Shown piece by piece: positions 43,732 to 52,958 of a DNA stretch of 64,000 bases (its first letter is position 1; every line of letters starts with the position of its first letter). A program made the translations under genes and the position numbers. Where the stretch lies: positions 2,790,001-2,854,000 of the forward strand of contig NC_079244.1 of NCBI RefSeq assembly GCF_028009165.1. Reading direction: 5' to 3'. Under the pieces are notes generated by a model that did not search any database, had not been told where the DNA came from, and saw only the letters and a program-made list of their open reading frames with translations. The stretch is from Akanthomyces muscarius. Its lineage: Eukaryota; Ascomycota; Sordariomycetes; Hypocreales; Cordycipitaceae.

Positions 43732-46700
43732 ATGGAACCCCCGTCGGAGTCGCTGGCTCCGCCGGCACTCGCAACGCTTCGCACATTGGACTCCACCCTC
43801 ATGACCCGGTCCATGAGCCAGGACATTCGAAACGAGAGAGAAGAGCTTCAGGAAGCTGCTTCCCAGACACTGAACGTCATTGTCGACCTCAATCTCGACG
43901 GCACCATCAAGTGGGTGAGTCCTTCGTGGAACGACGTGGTCGGCACCCCCTACGACTCTCTCGACAGCACCCTGCTCTCCGATCTCATTGTCAGCGACAA
44001 CAAGAATGCCTTCACCGACGTAGTCGAGTCCATGAAGCGTGATGACTCCAAGAGCCATCGCGTGAGATTCACCATGCGTTTGGGCCCCCTGTCCAAACTT
44101 CGCAGCAAACTCCCTGCCGAGCACGTCACTGCAGAAAACCCCGACCAACAAACCGATGAACAAACCCCACCAGAGGAACAGGAAGAATACGCTGATCTTG
44201 AAGCCCAAGGCATCATGGTCTATGACACTGCTTCTGGTGGCGAGAGCCATACCATGTGGATGATACGTCCGTGGACGCCTCCGCAAGAAATCCAAATCGA
44301 CCTGCCCGAAGTCATTGTTGACTCCTTGGGCTCAGGTGCCGAGGTGCTGGCTGGCTACCTCACCAGGCTCGCCGAGTCGGCTGAAGAAGACTCGCAACCC
44401 CTCGATCCCCCTCCACCTGTTCTCTGTCGAATCTGCGAACGCCAGATCCCCCCATGGTGGTTCGAGAAGCATACCGATCTCTGTCTCCAGGAGCACCGAG
44501 CCGAGATGGATGTGCAGTTGGCGCAAGAGAGCCTCAATGAGCACCGCCATGCTATCGTCAAAGTCCTCGATGCTCTCGAGACTCGCCAGAGTCGACTGCT
44601 CGAGCCTCAATTGGCACCGCTCGCTGACTACAAGGGGCTGCCCATTGGACCGCCCCCGTCCACGCAGTCATCGCCAAGCCCATCGCTCGCTCGATCTCGG
44701 GATCGCACGAGTGGTTTTGGACACTCTAGAGGACGCTCCTTTGCCATTCGACGGCCCCAGGCAAGAATCGTCGAATTGTTGATGGACCTGTGCGACACGG
44801 CCCTCGAAATCAGCAATCCCACCATCAAAGAATACTCGGCGCACGTCAGCGACGGCGAGATACGCACACAGTCCCCGCAATCCGAGTCTCGTATATCACA
44901 AGTTCTGCAGTGGCAGTCTCCGAGCACCAATACGCTCGAGCAAGAACAGGGCCTGGCTCTTCTATGTGCCGATACGGAAAAGGCTGCTCACAACAAAGTC
45001 GATGCCATCTTTCGCCACCGCAAGATTCTCGAATACTCTGAACGCATCCGCATAGAGCTTTCGTGTCTTGTGCAGGATTGCGTCGAGGAGGCCATGAGAA
45101 AGGCTGCCCGCATTGCCGCTGGCCAGCTCACAGATTCAAGTGTCGATGACACCGATGAACAGCAACAGCAGCAACAACAGCAACAGCAGGAGCAGCAGCA
45201 GCAGCAGCAAGACTATAGCCAGCAACCCGAACTGGATGAAGAGAAAGAAGCTACTGGCGAATCCGAAAGTAAAAGTGTCATCTCAGAATCGCGTTCACGT
45301 GGCCGATCGGAGGTTGGCTCTGGCCACCTTGTCAATAGCCCCTCGGCACTGGCGGCTGCCCTTCGCCAAGTGAACCTGTCGGCTGCTGGACAGGGCGGTT
45401 CCCGACCGAGCTCTGTCGTTGGGTCTACTGGCTCTGCCAGCCCCAAGGAGTGCCTCACGCCGAGATCGTACGCTGGCGGGGCTTCGAACCAGTCTCGAGA
45501 TGGCCGACGGGGCTCGTCTCTCTGGCTAGAAAGTGACCCTGGCGACTTGGACCTGAACTATCGATCGCCATCCGTATCGAGAGCCGCGCACAGAACCGAT
45601 TCGCCAATGTCAGAATTTAGCGACCTCAGACGTGCTGCCAGTGCCCGCCAACATCAAAGGCGAAGCCTTGTCCTCCCCGGAACTACGTCTCCTCACCGAC
45701 AGGAATCACCGTCTCGTGGCGCCACGCAGCCTTCCTCGCCGCTGAGAATCAAACCCCGCATCACTCCCGGCTCCCACGATGTCATGATTTCCCCCGAAGC
45801 GTCACCCATGTTTCCTAGCAGCGAGTTTAGTTCCCCCGTTGCTCATCCTACACGACACCACAGGCGGCAGTCTTCGGCTGCTATTTCAGATTTCGTCATG
45901 CGACCACCTCCATCTCCTCGTATGGGAGCCACCCAAGCACCGCCGCAGGCACGGTCTAATCAGCCATCAATCAAGGACTTTGAAATTATCAAGCCCATCA
46001 GCAAGGGCGCTTTCGGAAGCGTCTATCTTTCCAAGAAAAAGTCCACTGGAGAGTACTTTGCCATCAAGGTGCTAAAGAAGGCAGACATGGTTGCCAAGAA
46101 CCAGGTCGGCAACGTCAAGGCAGAGCGAGCCATAATGATGTGGCAGGGTCAGAGTGAATTCGTCGCGAAGCTTTACTGGACATTTTCCAGCAAGGACTAT
46201 CTATATCTGGTCATGGAGTATCTCAATGGTGGTGACTGTGCCTCTTTGATCAAGATCTTGGGTGGTCTGCCCGAGGACTGGGTTCAGAAGTACCTCGCTG
46301 AAGTCATCCTCGGTGTCAAACACTTACACGAGCGCGATATCATTCACCGTGACTTGAAGCCAGACAACCTGCTCATTGACCAAAAAGGACATTTGAAACT
46401 GACTGATTTCGGCCTCTCCCGGATGGGCTTGGTAGGCCGTCAAAAACGCGCTCTGAATAGTGAGGCGAGCGAGACTACGCCTGACCTCCTCAAACAAGGA
46501 CCCTTCGTGCGGTCGACATCCATGGCCTCATCGCGCTCCACGTCTTTGGACCTCCAAGGCCATGTTCACTCACCGACTATGACTCCCCAGATGACTCCAG
46601 ATGTCGGCAGCATGCCCCAGCCTTCCTACTTCAGCTTGGGCCAGCTGACTGAGCCTCGACGAACTTCAGGAGGACGACGAAGCGATAGTGGTGGTAGTGA

Positions 46701-49521
46701 ATCCCTTTCGCAGATGTTGTCCAGCTTTTCGCTCAACGACTCAGATCCAGGGGCACATTTTACGACCAAGTCCCCCGTGGACGATGAGGCGATGATGCAC
46801 GGGTCGCCCGATATGCCAGGCAGTCTGCCTAGTACCAGAGCCAGCCTTGACAGTCATGCCCGCAATTCGTCGCTTCCACAGACCAACATGATGCCGCCGC
46901 CAATGGCCCTTTTCGACCCACAAGATACGAACCGGCGATTCGTCGGCACCCCTGATTACCTTGCCCCGGAAACGATCAACGGCGAGAAGCAAGACGAAAC
47001 GTCCGATTGGTGGTCCGTTGGCTGCATTCTATTTGAGTTTCTTTTTGGCATCCCTCCATTTCATGCCGGCGAGGCTGAGCAAGTGTTTGACAATATTCTT
47101 GCGCGCAAGATTCAATGGCCCGATGAGGCAGTCTTGGAGACGGTATCTGAAGAGGCCAAGGATCTGATCAATAAACTGCTTTGCATTGATCCTCTCCAGC
47201 GCCTGGGCTCCAACCGCGAGGATAAGTATGAATCTGGAGGCGACGAAATCCGTCACCATTCATTCTTTGCGGGCGTCAATTGGGAAACTCTGCTGGAGGA
47301 CGAGGCACAGTTCGTTCCCCAACCTGAAAATCCTGAGGACACGGAATACTTTGACGCACGAGGAGCTGTGCTACAATCTTTTGCAGAAGAGATGGAAGAT
47401 CAAATGTCGCCCCAGTCAGCCGGAGGATCCGACTACCCCGATCGACCACACGATGCGTTGTCGCGTGTCCGGTCGCAGGTCAACTCGATGAATCGCAAAC
47501 TGATGCCTCTGCACATCCCTCCTCATGTACGAGACATGAAATCCAGACGTCTCAGTGAGCCTATGGTCTCAGACGACTTTGGCAACTTTTCATTCAAGAA
47601 TTTGCCGGTGCTCGAAAAGGCCAATAAGGATGTCATCCAAAAGCTACGTGCCGAGGCTCTAGCTGCCCAAAATAAGCAGTCCTCAAGCAGCGGCTCTGCG
47701 GGCGTCGGATCACCTGCGCCTTCGTTGGAGGGCAGCCCGGTTCTCGCAAATCACTTGCATAGATCGTTGTCTAACGCCAAGGGTAGCAACCGCCCGCAAT
47801 CCCCATCCGGATTTAGCCATGCAACCTCGTCGCCTAGCCGGGCTTCTCAGCCCTCTTCGCCACTTCTTGTTTCGTTTGTTGCTGGCGGCGAAGGGCGCCG
47901 GAAAGCGTCCAGCAACGCGTCCAGCCTTTCGCATCAGTCATCCTCTTTGCAAACGAACGCACCCCCGATTGACATTCCAAGAGTACCACCCAGCCTGCAG
48001 AAGGCAGCCACGACTGTTGCTGCATCCCCCATCAAAGGCAAAGCTCCTTCTCAGCAGTTGGCTATCTCGCCGCAGAAGCTTTCCACGCCGCGCAACTCTG
48101 CCGGACGATCACGCTCGCTCACTGTTGGCTCCACCGAATCGAGCCCCGTGGCTACCGACATGCTTCATCAGCATCACCGAAACCGCCGGAGCCAAGTTTT
48201 TGACATGTCACCGTCCTCGTCCGATAATGAAGGAGACAGGCACAGTGCACTGCTGCGGGTGCAAAGACGCCGACAAAGCTCACGCCGCCTCTCGCAGATC
48301 GCGTTTGACGGGGGCACCCCGACTTTTAGACCCCTGGATGTGCTCATCTGCGAAGACCATCCTGTGTCCAGAATGGTCATGGAAAAGCTGCTTGAGAAGC
48401 TTCGGTGCCGTACCATTTCCGTGTCCAACGGCTCTGAAGCTGTGCGGTATTCTATGAGCGAGATCAAGTTTGACGTCATTTTTTTGGAGTATAGGCTGCC
48501 CCAGATAAATGGCGCCGACGTCGCCAGAATGATTCGCGAGACCAAAAACACCAACGCGCACACCCCCATTGTCGCCATTACGTCCTACTTGAAGGAGCTA
48601 CAGGCACCTCATTACTTTGATTCGTTGATCGAGAAGCCTATTAGCTCCTCGAAGCTGGGCGAAGTGCTTCGTGGACTGTGCCAATGGCGACCCGAGTCGC
48701 CGCAGCGCTCAAGCTCCGGCTCGGCAGCACCCTCTCCGGTGCCTCTCAATCTCCGCAAGGCGAACTCCAAAGCAGATGACAGCCCAACATCAAGCGTCTC
48801 GGCGTTTGCTGGACGGCAAGGCTCAGTAATGATGTCGAGTCGCGAAGACTCCATGACGTCCAGCGTTTTTGGTGACTCGGAATCTGTCATGACTGAAGAT
48901 ACTCCCTTTGTCGTCAGTCGCAAGGCTACAGGCGACTGGGAAGAAGGCGGACTGGGGATTGCTGAATCCGACATTCTTGGCGGGCCCGAAGGCTCCGAAG
49001 GCTCGCCCAATGTGCCTCGCCTCACGACGCAACAGTCCGCTCCCGCCCAGATGGAGCAAGCAATGCGGTCGTTGGACAAGCTCAAAGCAAAACGTGAATC
49101 TTCAGAGCGCCGAACCTCCGACGGGACCGACTCAGCCGATGACGAGGATGAAGAAGCGGGACACCACTCCAAGGAGAAACACCACACACGACGGGGCAGC
49201 AAAGCCTTGTCCAAAACACCACTCCCGAGCTCCAAGCTGGGCATCGAGATGATGCGCGCCAACAGCCACGAGAGCATGAACATGGGATCCGAGAGCACGC
49301 CGGAGACGGTGACACAGGTGGCCACAACGCCATCGCACGAGGTGCCGCCCGTCTTGGACGGGCAAGAAGCAGGAGAGCAAGGCACCACCACCACGCCGCC
49401 GACAATCAACCCGGACAGCGAAAAGGAGAACGAGGTCGATGCCACCCCACGGCCCACGAGCTCGGCAGCCAATGTCCTCCATGCTGAAGACGAGCCGACC
49501 CCCCGTCCGGTTGGAAAGTAG
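43732..49521 (+). CDS. RIM15: Rim15-type protein kinase with PAS, zinc-finger and receiver domains
   Basis: One intron-free frame of 1929 residues. A PAS-like domain lies at about 35-100 (LNVIVDLNLDGTIKWVSPSWNDVVG). A Cys/His finger follows at about 232-251 (CRICERQIPPWWFEKHTDLC), then a helical region and a polyglutamine tract. The AGC-type kinase domain starts near residue 749 (FEIIKPISKGAFGSVYL), with AIKVLKKAD, HRDLKPDN and DFG near 891; a long insert of about 180 residues separates DFG from the GTPDYLAPE segment near 1077. A response-regulator receiver domain is at about 1535-1650 (LDVLICEDHPVSRMVMEKLL), where the usual phospho-accepting Asp is replaced in VIFLEYRLP. Rim15/Cek1/Ppk31 kinases act below TOR and PKA on quiescence, stress and endosulfine-PP2A control. 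The start MEPPSES is the first ATG of the frame and has a good context. Confidence 0.93.
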   Translation: MEPPSESLAPPALATLRTLDSTLMTRSMSQDIRNEREELQEAASQTLNVIVDLNLDGTIKWVSPSWNDVVGTPYDSLDSTLLSDLIVSDNKNAFTDVVESMKRDDSKSHRVRFTMRLGPLSKLRSKLPAEHVTAENPDQQTDEQTPPEEQEEYADLEAQGIMVYDTASGGESHTMWMIRPWTPPQEIQIDLPEVIVDSLGSGAEVLAGYLTRLAESAEEDSQPLDPPPPVLCRICERQIPPWWFEKHTDLCLQEHRAEMDVQLAQESLNEHRHAIVKVLDALETRQSRLLEPQLAPLADYKGLPIGPPPSTQSSPSPSLARSRDRTSGFGHSRGRSFAIRRPQARIVELLMDLCDTALEISNPTIKEYSAHVSDGEIRTQSPQSESRISQVLQWQSPSTNTLEQEQGLALLCADTEKAAHNKVDAIFRHRKILEYSERIRIELSCLVQDCVEEAMRKAARIAAGQLTDSSVDDTDEQQQQQQQQQQEQQQQQQDYSQQPELDEEKEATGESESKSVISESRSRGRSEVGSGHLVNSPSALAAALRQVNLSAAGQGGSRPSSVVGSTGSASPKECLTPRSYAGGASNQSRDGRRGSSLWLESDPGDLDLNYRSPSVSRAAHRTDSPMSEFSDLRRAASARQHQRRSLVLPGTTSPHRQESPSRGATQPSSPLRIKPRITPGSHDVMISPEASPMFPSSEFSSPVAHPTRHHRRQSSAAISDFVMRPPPSPRMGATQAPPQARSNQPSIKDFEIIKPISKGAFGSVYLSKKKSTGEYFAIKVLKKADMVAKNQVGNVKAERAIMMWQGQSEFVAKLYWTFSSKDYLYLVMEYLNGGDCASLIKILGGLPEDWVQKYLAEVILGVKHLHERDIIHRDLKPDNLLIDQKGHLKLTDFGLSRMGLVGRQKRALNSEASETTPDLLKQGPFVRSTSMASSRSTSLDLQGHVHSPTMTPQMTPDVGSMPQPSYFSLGQLTEPRRTSGGRRSDSGGSESLSQMLSSFSLNDSDPGAHFTTKSPVDDEAMMHGSPDMPGSLPSTRASLDSHARNSSLPQTNMMPPPMALFDPQDTNRRFVGTPDYLAPETINGEKQDETSDWWSVGCILFEFLFGIPPFHAGEAEQVFDNILARKIQWPDEAVLETVSEEAKDLINKLLCIDPLQRLGSNREDKYESGGDEIRHHSFFAGVNWETLLEDEAQFVPQPENPEDTEYFDARGAVLQSFAEEMEDQMSPQSAGGSDYPDRPHDALSRVRSQVNSMNRKLMPLHIPPHVRDMKSRRLSEPMVSDDFGNFSFKNLPVLEKANKDVIQKLRAEALAAQNKQSSSSGSAGVGSPAPSLEGSPVLANHLHRSLSNAKGSNRPQSPSGFSHATSSPSRASQPSSPLLVSFVAGGEGRRKASSNASSLSHQSSSLQTNAPPIDIPRVPPSLQKAATTVAASPIKGKAPSQQLAISPQKLSTPRNSAGRSRSLTVGSTESSPVATDMLHQHHRNRRSQVFDMSPSSSDNEGDRHSALLRVQRRRQSSRRLSQIAFDGGTPTFRPLDVLICEDHPVSRMVMEKLLEKLRCRTISVSNGSEAVRYSMSEIKFDVIFLEYRLPQINGADVARMIRETKNTNAHTPIVAITSYLKELQAPHYFDSLIEKPISSSKLGEVLRGLCQWRPESPQRSSSGSAAPSPVPLNLRKANSKADDSPTSSVSAFAGRQGSVMMSSREDSMTSSVFGDSESVMTEDTPFVVSRKATGDWEEGGLGIAESDILGGPEGSEGSPNVPRLTTQQSAPAQMEQAMRSLDKLKAKRESSERRTSDGTDSADDEDEEAGHHSKEKHHTRRGSKALSKTPLPSSKLGIEMMRANSHESMNMGSESTPETVTQVATTPSHEVPPVLDGQEAGEQGTTTTPPTINPDSEKENEVDATPRPTSSAANVLHAEDEPTPRPVGK
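45160..45210 (+). repeat. Polyglutamine-coding CAG/CAA tract in RIM15
   Basis: An almost uninterrupted run of Gln codons, broken by one Glu codon, encodes two polyQ blocks between the N-terminal region and the Ser-rich linker. Mixed CAG/CAA usage should reduce slippage, but length variation is still likely. Confidence 0.8.
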
Positions 49522-49911
49522 AGCCGTTCCTCTCGACGCAGGTAACAAACGCTCCATATATACACTAGTAGCGCATCATGTACCCTGCGCTATTAGCTTT
49601 TCTTCTTGAAATGTCTTTTTATTCCAGTTATTTCTTTTTTCCTGTGTCAAGTCCTATTTCTACATTTATTCATTCGTTTCATTCATCCTAGCCACGGGCG
49701 GGACAAGAGATTGCAGCGCGGCGTTTTTTTATTACAAGGGAGCTAGCACCTGTGTTGTTGAAGCTAGGCGAGACAGAATCGTGGTTATTTGTTGAACGCG
49801 CATTGCGGGATATGGAGTGGTATTTTATCTTTCTTATGTATCTATGTACATGTTCTCGTAGTGGGAAATGGTGTTGCCTCAACATCAATGAATATACGTT
49901 GCACATATCTT
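49522..49911. other. Convergent 3' flanks of RIM15 (+) and the pseudokinase (-)
   Basis: About 390 bases of T-rich non-coding sequence. No gene is supported. Confidence 0.5.
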
Positions 49912-51727
49912 TCATGACTCTCTCGGTCTCTCTGCCGCCGATGCCTGACCGAAAAACAAGGCGTTCTCGCCGACGTCGGCAAAAGTCTCAATCGCGCCGT
50001 CAATGTCCAGCCGCCTCTGCGACGACAGCTGCACCATGCCCTCGAGCACGGGGCTCAGCACGTTGTGCTCGTACAGCGACTCGACCTGTCTGTGGCCATA
50101 CTCGCAGTCGTGATCCCCGGCCCTGGCGCCGCCCTCCTCCCCGGCGCCCACCTGCGGCGGCTCCGGCGTGAACCTGGCCAGCTTGGCGTACCAGTGGCGC
50201 ATGCCGCGCCGGAACTCGTCGACCGCAAAGAGCCCCATGAGCTCGAGGATGGTGACGCCCAGCGCGTACACGTCGGCCTTGCTCGAGCGCGTGTAGTACC
50301 GCACCGCCTCGGGCGCCATGTACCCCGGCGTGCCGACGTGCGTCTCGGCCGGGCCAAACGCAAAGTCGACGAGGAAGAAGCGCACGAGGTCCACGGGCCG
50401 GTGCGGGTGCCGCGGCGGGACCTGGTAGTGCGCCGTCTGGAAGAGTATGTTCTCGGGCTTGATGTTGCCGTGCACGACGCCGTGCTCGTCGAGGTACCGC
50501 AGCGCCTGCAGCATCTGCATCGCGAAGCGCGCCGCGCGGGAGCGGATGCCGGCGCGGTGCTGCGTGAAGTGCGCGGCGGGAATGTCGGACGCCTGGACGG
50601 CGAGGAGCGGCGCAAAGTGGTCGCGCGCGTTGCCGCGGTGGAGGACGTGGTAGTAGTAGAGACGGTCGTGGCTCTCGTGCCAGCCGTCGATGAACTCGGG
50701 CCCTTCGATATTGATCTGCGAAAATGTCAGTCCGGGGTAGGATCACGGAAATGGGTACAAAGAACTTGCATGGTGCAATGAATCGAAGTTCTCGGCGTGC
50801 AGCCTGGCCAGCCTCTTCCAAGCCCGCATCGCAACCTCGTCATCCTCGCCATCCGGCCGCTTCGGCCCCGCGACCGTCTTGACGGCATACAGCCTCCCGC
50901 AGCTGAGCTCGACGTGCTCGTGGGTCCGCCCGGACCGCGGCCGCCACGCGGTGCTGTACCAGTGCGTCTCGGGCGGCGTCCGCCCGCAGAGCGGCAGGCG
51001 GCGCTGCTCCACGAGGTGGTCGCCGTCGCCGCCGGGGCGCATGTTCTCGACGACGTACTGCCGGGGGTCGGCGGCAACTATGCGCGCGAGCATCCTGCGC
51101 GTCTGCGCGACGGCCTCGGGCGAGTGCAGCGGCACGCACCACCGGAAGCTGTAGTGGAAGCCGCGGCCCATCTCGACGCGCCAGTCGAGGTCCGGGCACA
51201 TGGGGATGACGCGGCGCTGCTGCGGGACGCCGCCGCGCTCGCGCTCGAGGCTCATCGAGTACTTGTCGGCGAGGACGCGCCGCCGCGTGCGCTCGTCCTC
51301 GACCGTCACGCTGATGCCGGCCTGGGGCAGGTTGTTGATGCCGGAGCTGTCGAGGAAGAGCACGTCGCCGTTGCCCGTCAGGGAAAATGCACATAAATAT
51401 CTAACGACGGAAAAAAAGACACACTGTTAGCTACTGCATGAGGAACTCTTGCTTCTGAAGCCTTTTGGTTGTTATTTGTGAGAATAGGCAGGCCAGCGCA
51501 TCGACGTACCTGTTGTTGCCCTCCTTGTACCATATGTCATTGTCCAGCTCCCTTCCAACCGTCAGCATGCCTGCTCGCTCCCTTGCCACCTGCCTGGCCA
51601 TCACGACGAAATGGTCGCAGCCAGGCGGCGTGCGGCCCAGGGACTGGTTGTACTCCAAAATGGACCGTGTCTTTCTCGACAGGGGATGCAGCGTAAAGAG
51701 CGCAAAGTTTGGAACTTCGTCAGACAT
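49912..51727 (-). CDS. Probable pseudokinase (protein kinase-like domain with HGN in place of HRD)
   Basis: Three exons, 51727-51510, 51400-50770 and 50715-49912, give 550 residues. The first intron is GT...AG (109 nt); the second is 54 nt with a GC donor (gcaagt), branch GGACTGAC and acceptor TCGCAG. The N-terminal 120 residues (ILEYNQSLGRTPPGCDHFVVM, VGRELDNDIWYKE, FLDSSGINNL) might be an FHA-like beta domain, but this is tentative. The kinase-like part has AVKTV with a candidate ATP-binding Lys and an acidic helix, then HGNIKPENILF (residues 365-375), where the catalytic Asp is Asn (N367). VDFA replaces DFG (D400 kept), and GTPGYMAPEAV and the DVYALGVTILELM helix are normal. This suggests loss of phosphotransfer with a retained fold. 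The role is unknown; similar fungal FHA-kinase-like proteins exist but I assign no name. Confidence 0.8.
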
Positions 51728-52185
51728 GTTACACCAGATAAGACACGGGCAAGGAAAAGAAGAAAAAAAGAAAGGATGGTCTCCGATTGGTCGTTGGGGA
51801 TGGCGAGACGGAAATGTTTGATTTTTCTAGCGAGCAAGCGGACTCTGCTTTAAGTAGTGTTTTCTCTCATGTTATGGGAGAACACGACATGAAATATGTG
51901 TATTGAGCGACGGTGATTCAAGGTTAGAGGGGTCGGACAGCAGTTATACGACAGTGGCGAGGAGGCGACAACACATCAGGTGCGACCGCACGTAGAATGA
52001 AATCTCTGGCAGGGAATTGTTGAGAGCCATACGTTGTGCGTGCTCTCGATGTTGTGCGACGAGGACACAAAAGAGTCCATGTACGACAATACGACCTCTG
52101 CTTCGGCACATTGACATGGCTGCAGCCAAACTTGCCTCCTTTTCCAGCTGCACATTGCAAACTCGGACCTTTTCCGACTCTTCTC
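51728..52185. other. Divergent spacer between the pseudokinase (-) and the SRWAP protein (+)
   Basis: About 460 bases between divergent starts. Nothing specific was recognised. Confidence 0.45.
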
Positions 52186-52578
52186 ATGGATCAACCTCGA
52201 CGCATGGCGGCTTTGGGCTTACAAGAACGGGGAGCCGCTGCCCAGTCCCCCGAAGCATGGGGTATCACTACCGAAGAAGCCTGGGGCGGCACTCTGTCCC
52301 CCAAAAACAACGAATCTTTGTCCGGGAAAGGAACCCCAGTGGCCGCCAAAGCGCAACAATCTCTTACTTCTCGGAGCAAAGGGCCCTCTTCCACGGGCTC
52401 GGGGTTGGCTTCGTCGCGATGGGCTCCTGGAGGGGCTTCTCACGGCCCTCCTTCCGAGGCTCCGTCCGAGACTCCAAAGGCTCCCCGCGGAGGCCTTGCC
52501 AAATCCCTGTGGGCACCAGGCAACGTGCCGGCAGACTCTCATAATTCCGAGGACCAAATCATGGGCGGAGCTGAATAA
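52186..52578 (+). CDS. Short hypothetical protein with SRWAP/SLWAP repeats
   Basis: A 130-residue frame from MDQPRRMAALGLQERG to MGGAE, single exon. It is rich in Ser, Gly, Ala and Pro, has no signal peptide or membrane segment and appears disordered. Two related segments, TGSGLASSRWAPGGAS and PRGGLAKSLWAPGNVP, plus an EEAWGGTLSP segment, make it look like a genuine short fungal protein, since GLxxSRWA-type motifs recur in fungal proteins of unknown function. The start is the first ATG compatible with this content; the frame stays open further upstream without clear homology. No function can be assigned. A chance open frame remains possible, but the in-frame motif duplication argues against it. 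Confidence 0.5.
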   Translation: MDQPRRMAALGLQERGAAAQSPEAWGITTEEAWGGTLSPKNNESLSGKGTPVAAKAQQSLTSRSKGPSSTGSGLASSRWAPGGASHGPPSEAPSETPKAPRGGLAKSLWAPGNVPADSHNSEDQIMGGAE

Positions 52579-52958
52579 ATGTACTGTTCTTCGTTCATCA
52601 GGAAGTGTCGTGTGCTCGATGTCCGCGTCAGCGTTGGTCTCGTGAGAGCTTTCGTCGAGAATGGTGAGTGTATCTAGCGTCTGCCGATTAGCACAGTCAA
52701 ATAGATAGAACAGAAGAACTTTGGCGTCGTTCGTGGTAGTGCTGCTTATGGTGGCGGTGATTGTGCTGACTGCGATGATTGTAGTGACTATGGTGATGGA
52801 ATTTCAGCATTCCCACTACGAAGACCTTGACGCCAACCCCTTCGATGAACCAACAGCCAAGTGTGTAGCTAGAATCGCATCAAACAGGAAGTACTTTTGT
52901 ATCTCAGCCAACGCATGCTTCAATACAGAGAAAAATTCGACAGTATTAGCTACCCATA
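52579..52958. other. Convergent 3' flanks (SRWAP protein + / hydrolase -)
   Basis: About 380 bases. A plus-strand frame (from about 52748 to 52975) encodes a Val/Met-rich hydrophobic stretch but overlaps the hydrolase 3' end and is not supported as a gene. Confidence 0.4.
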
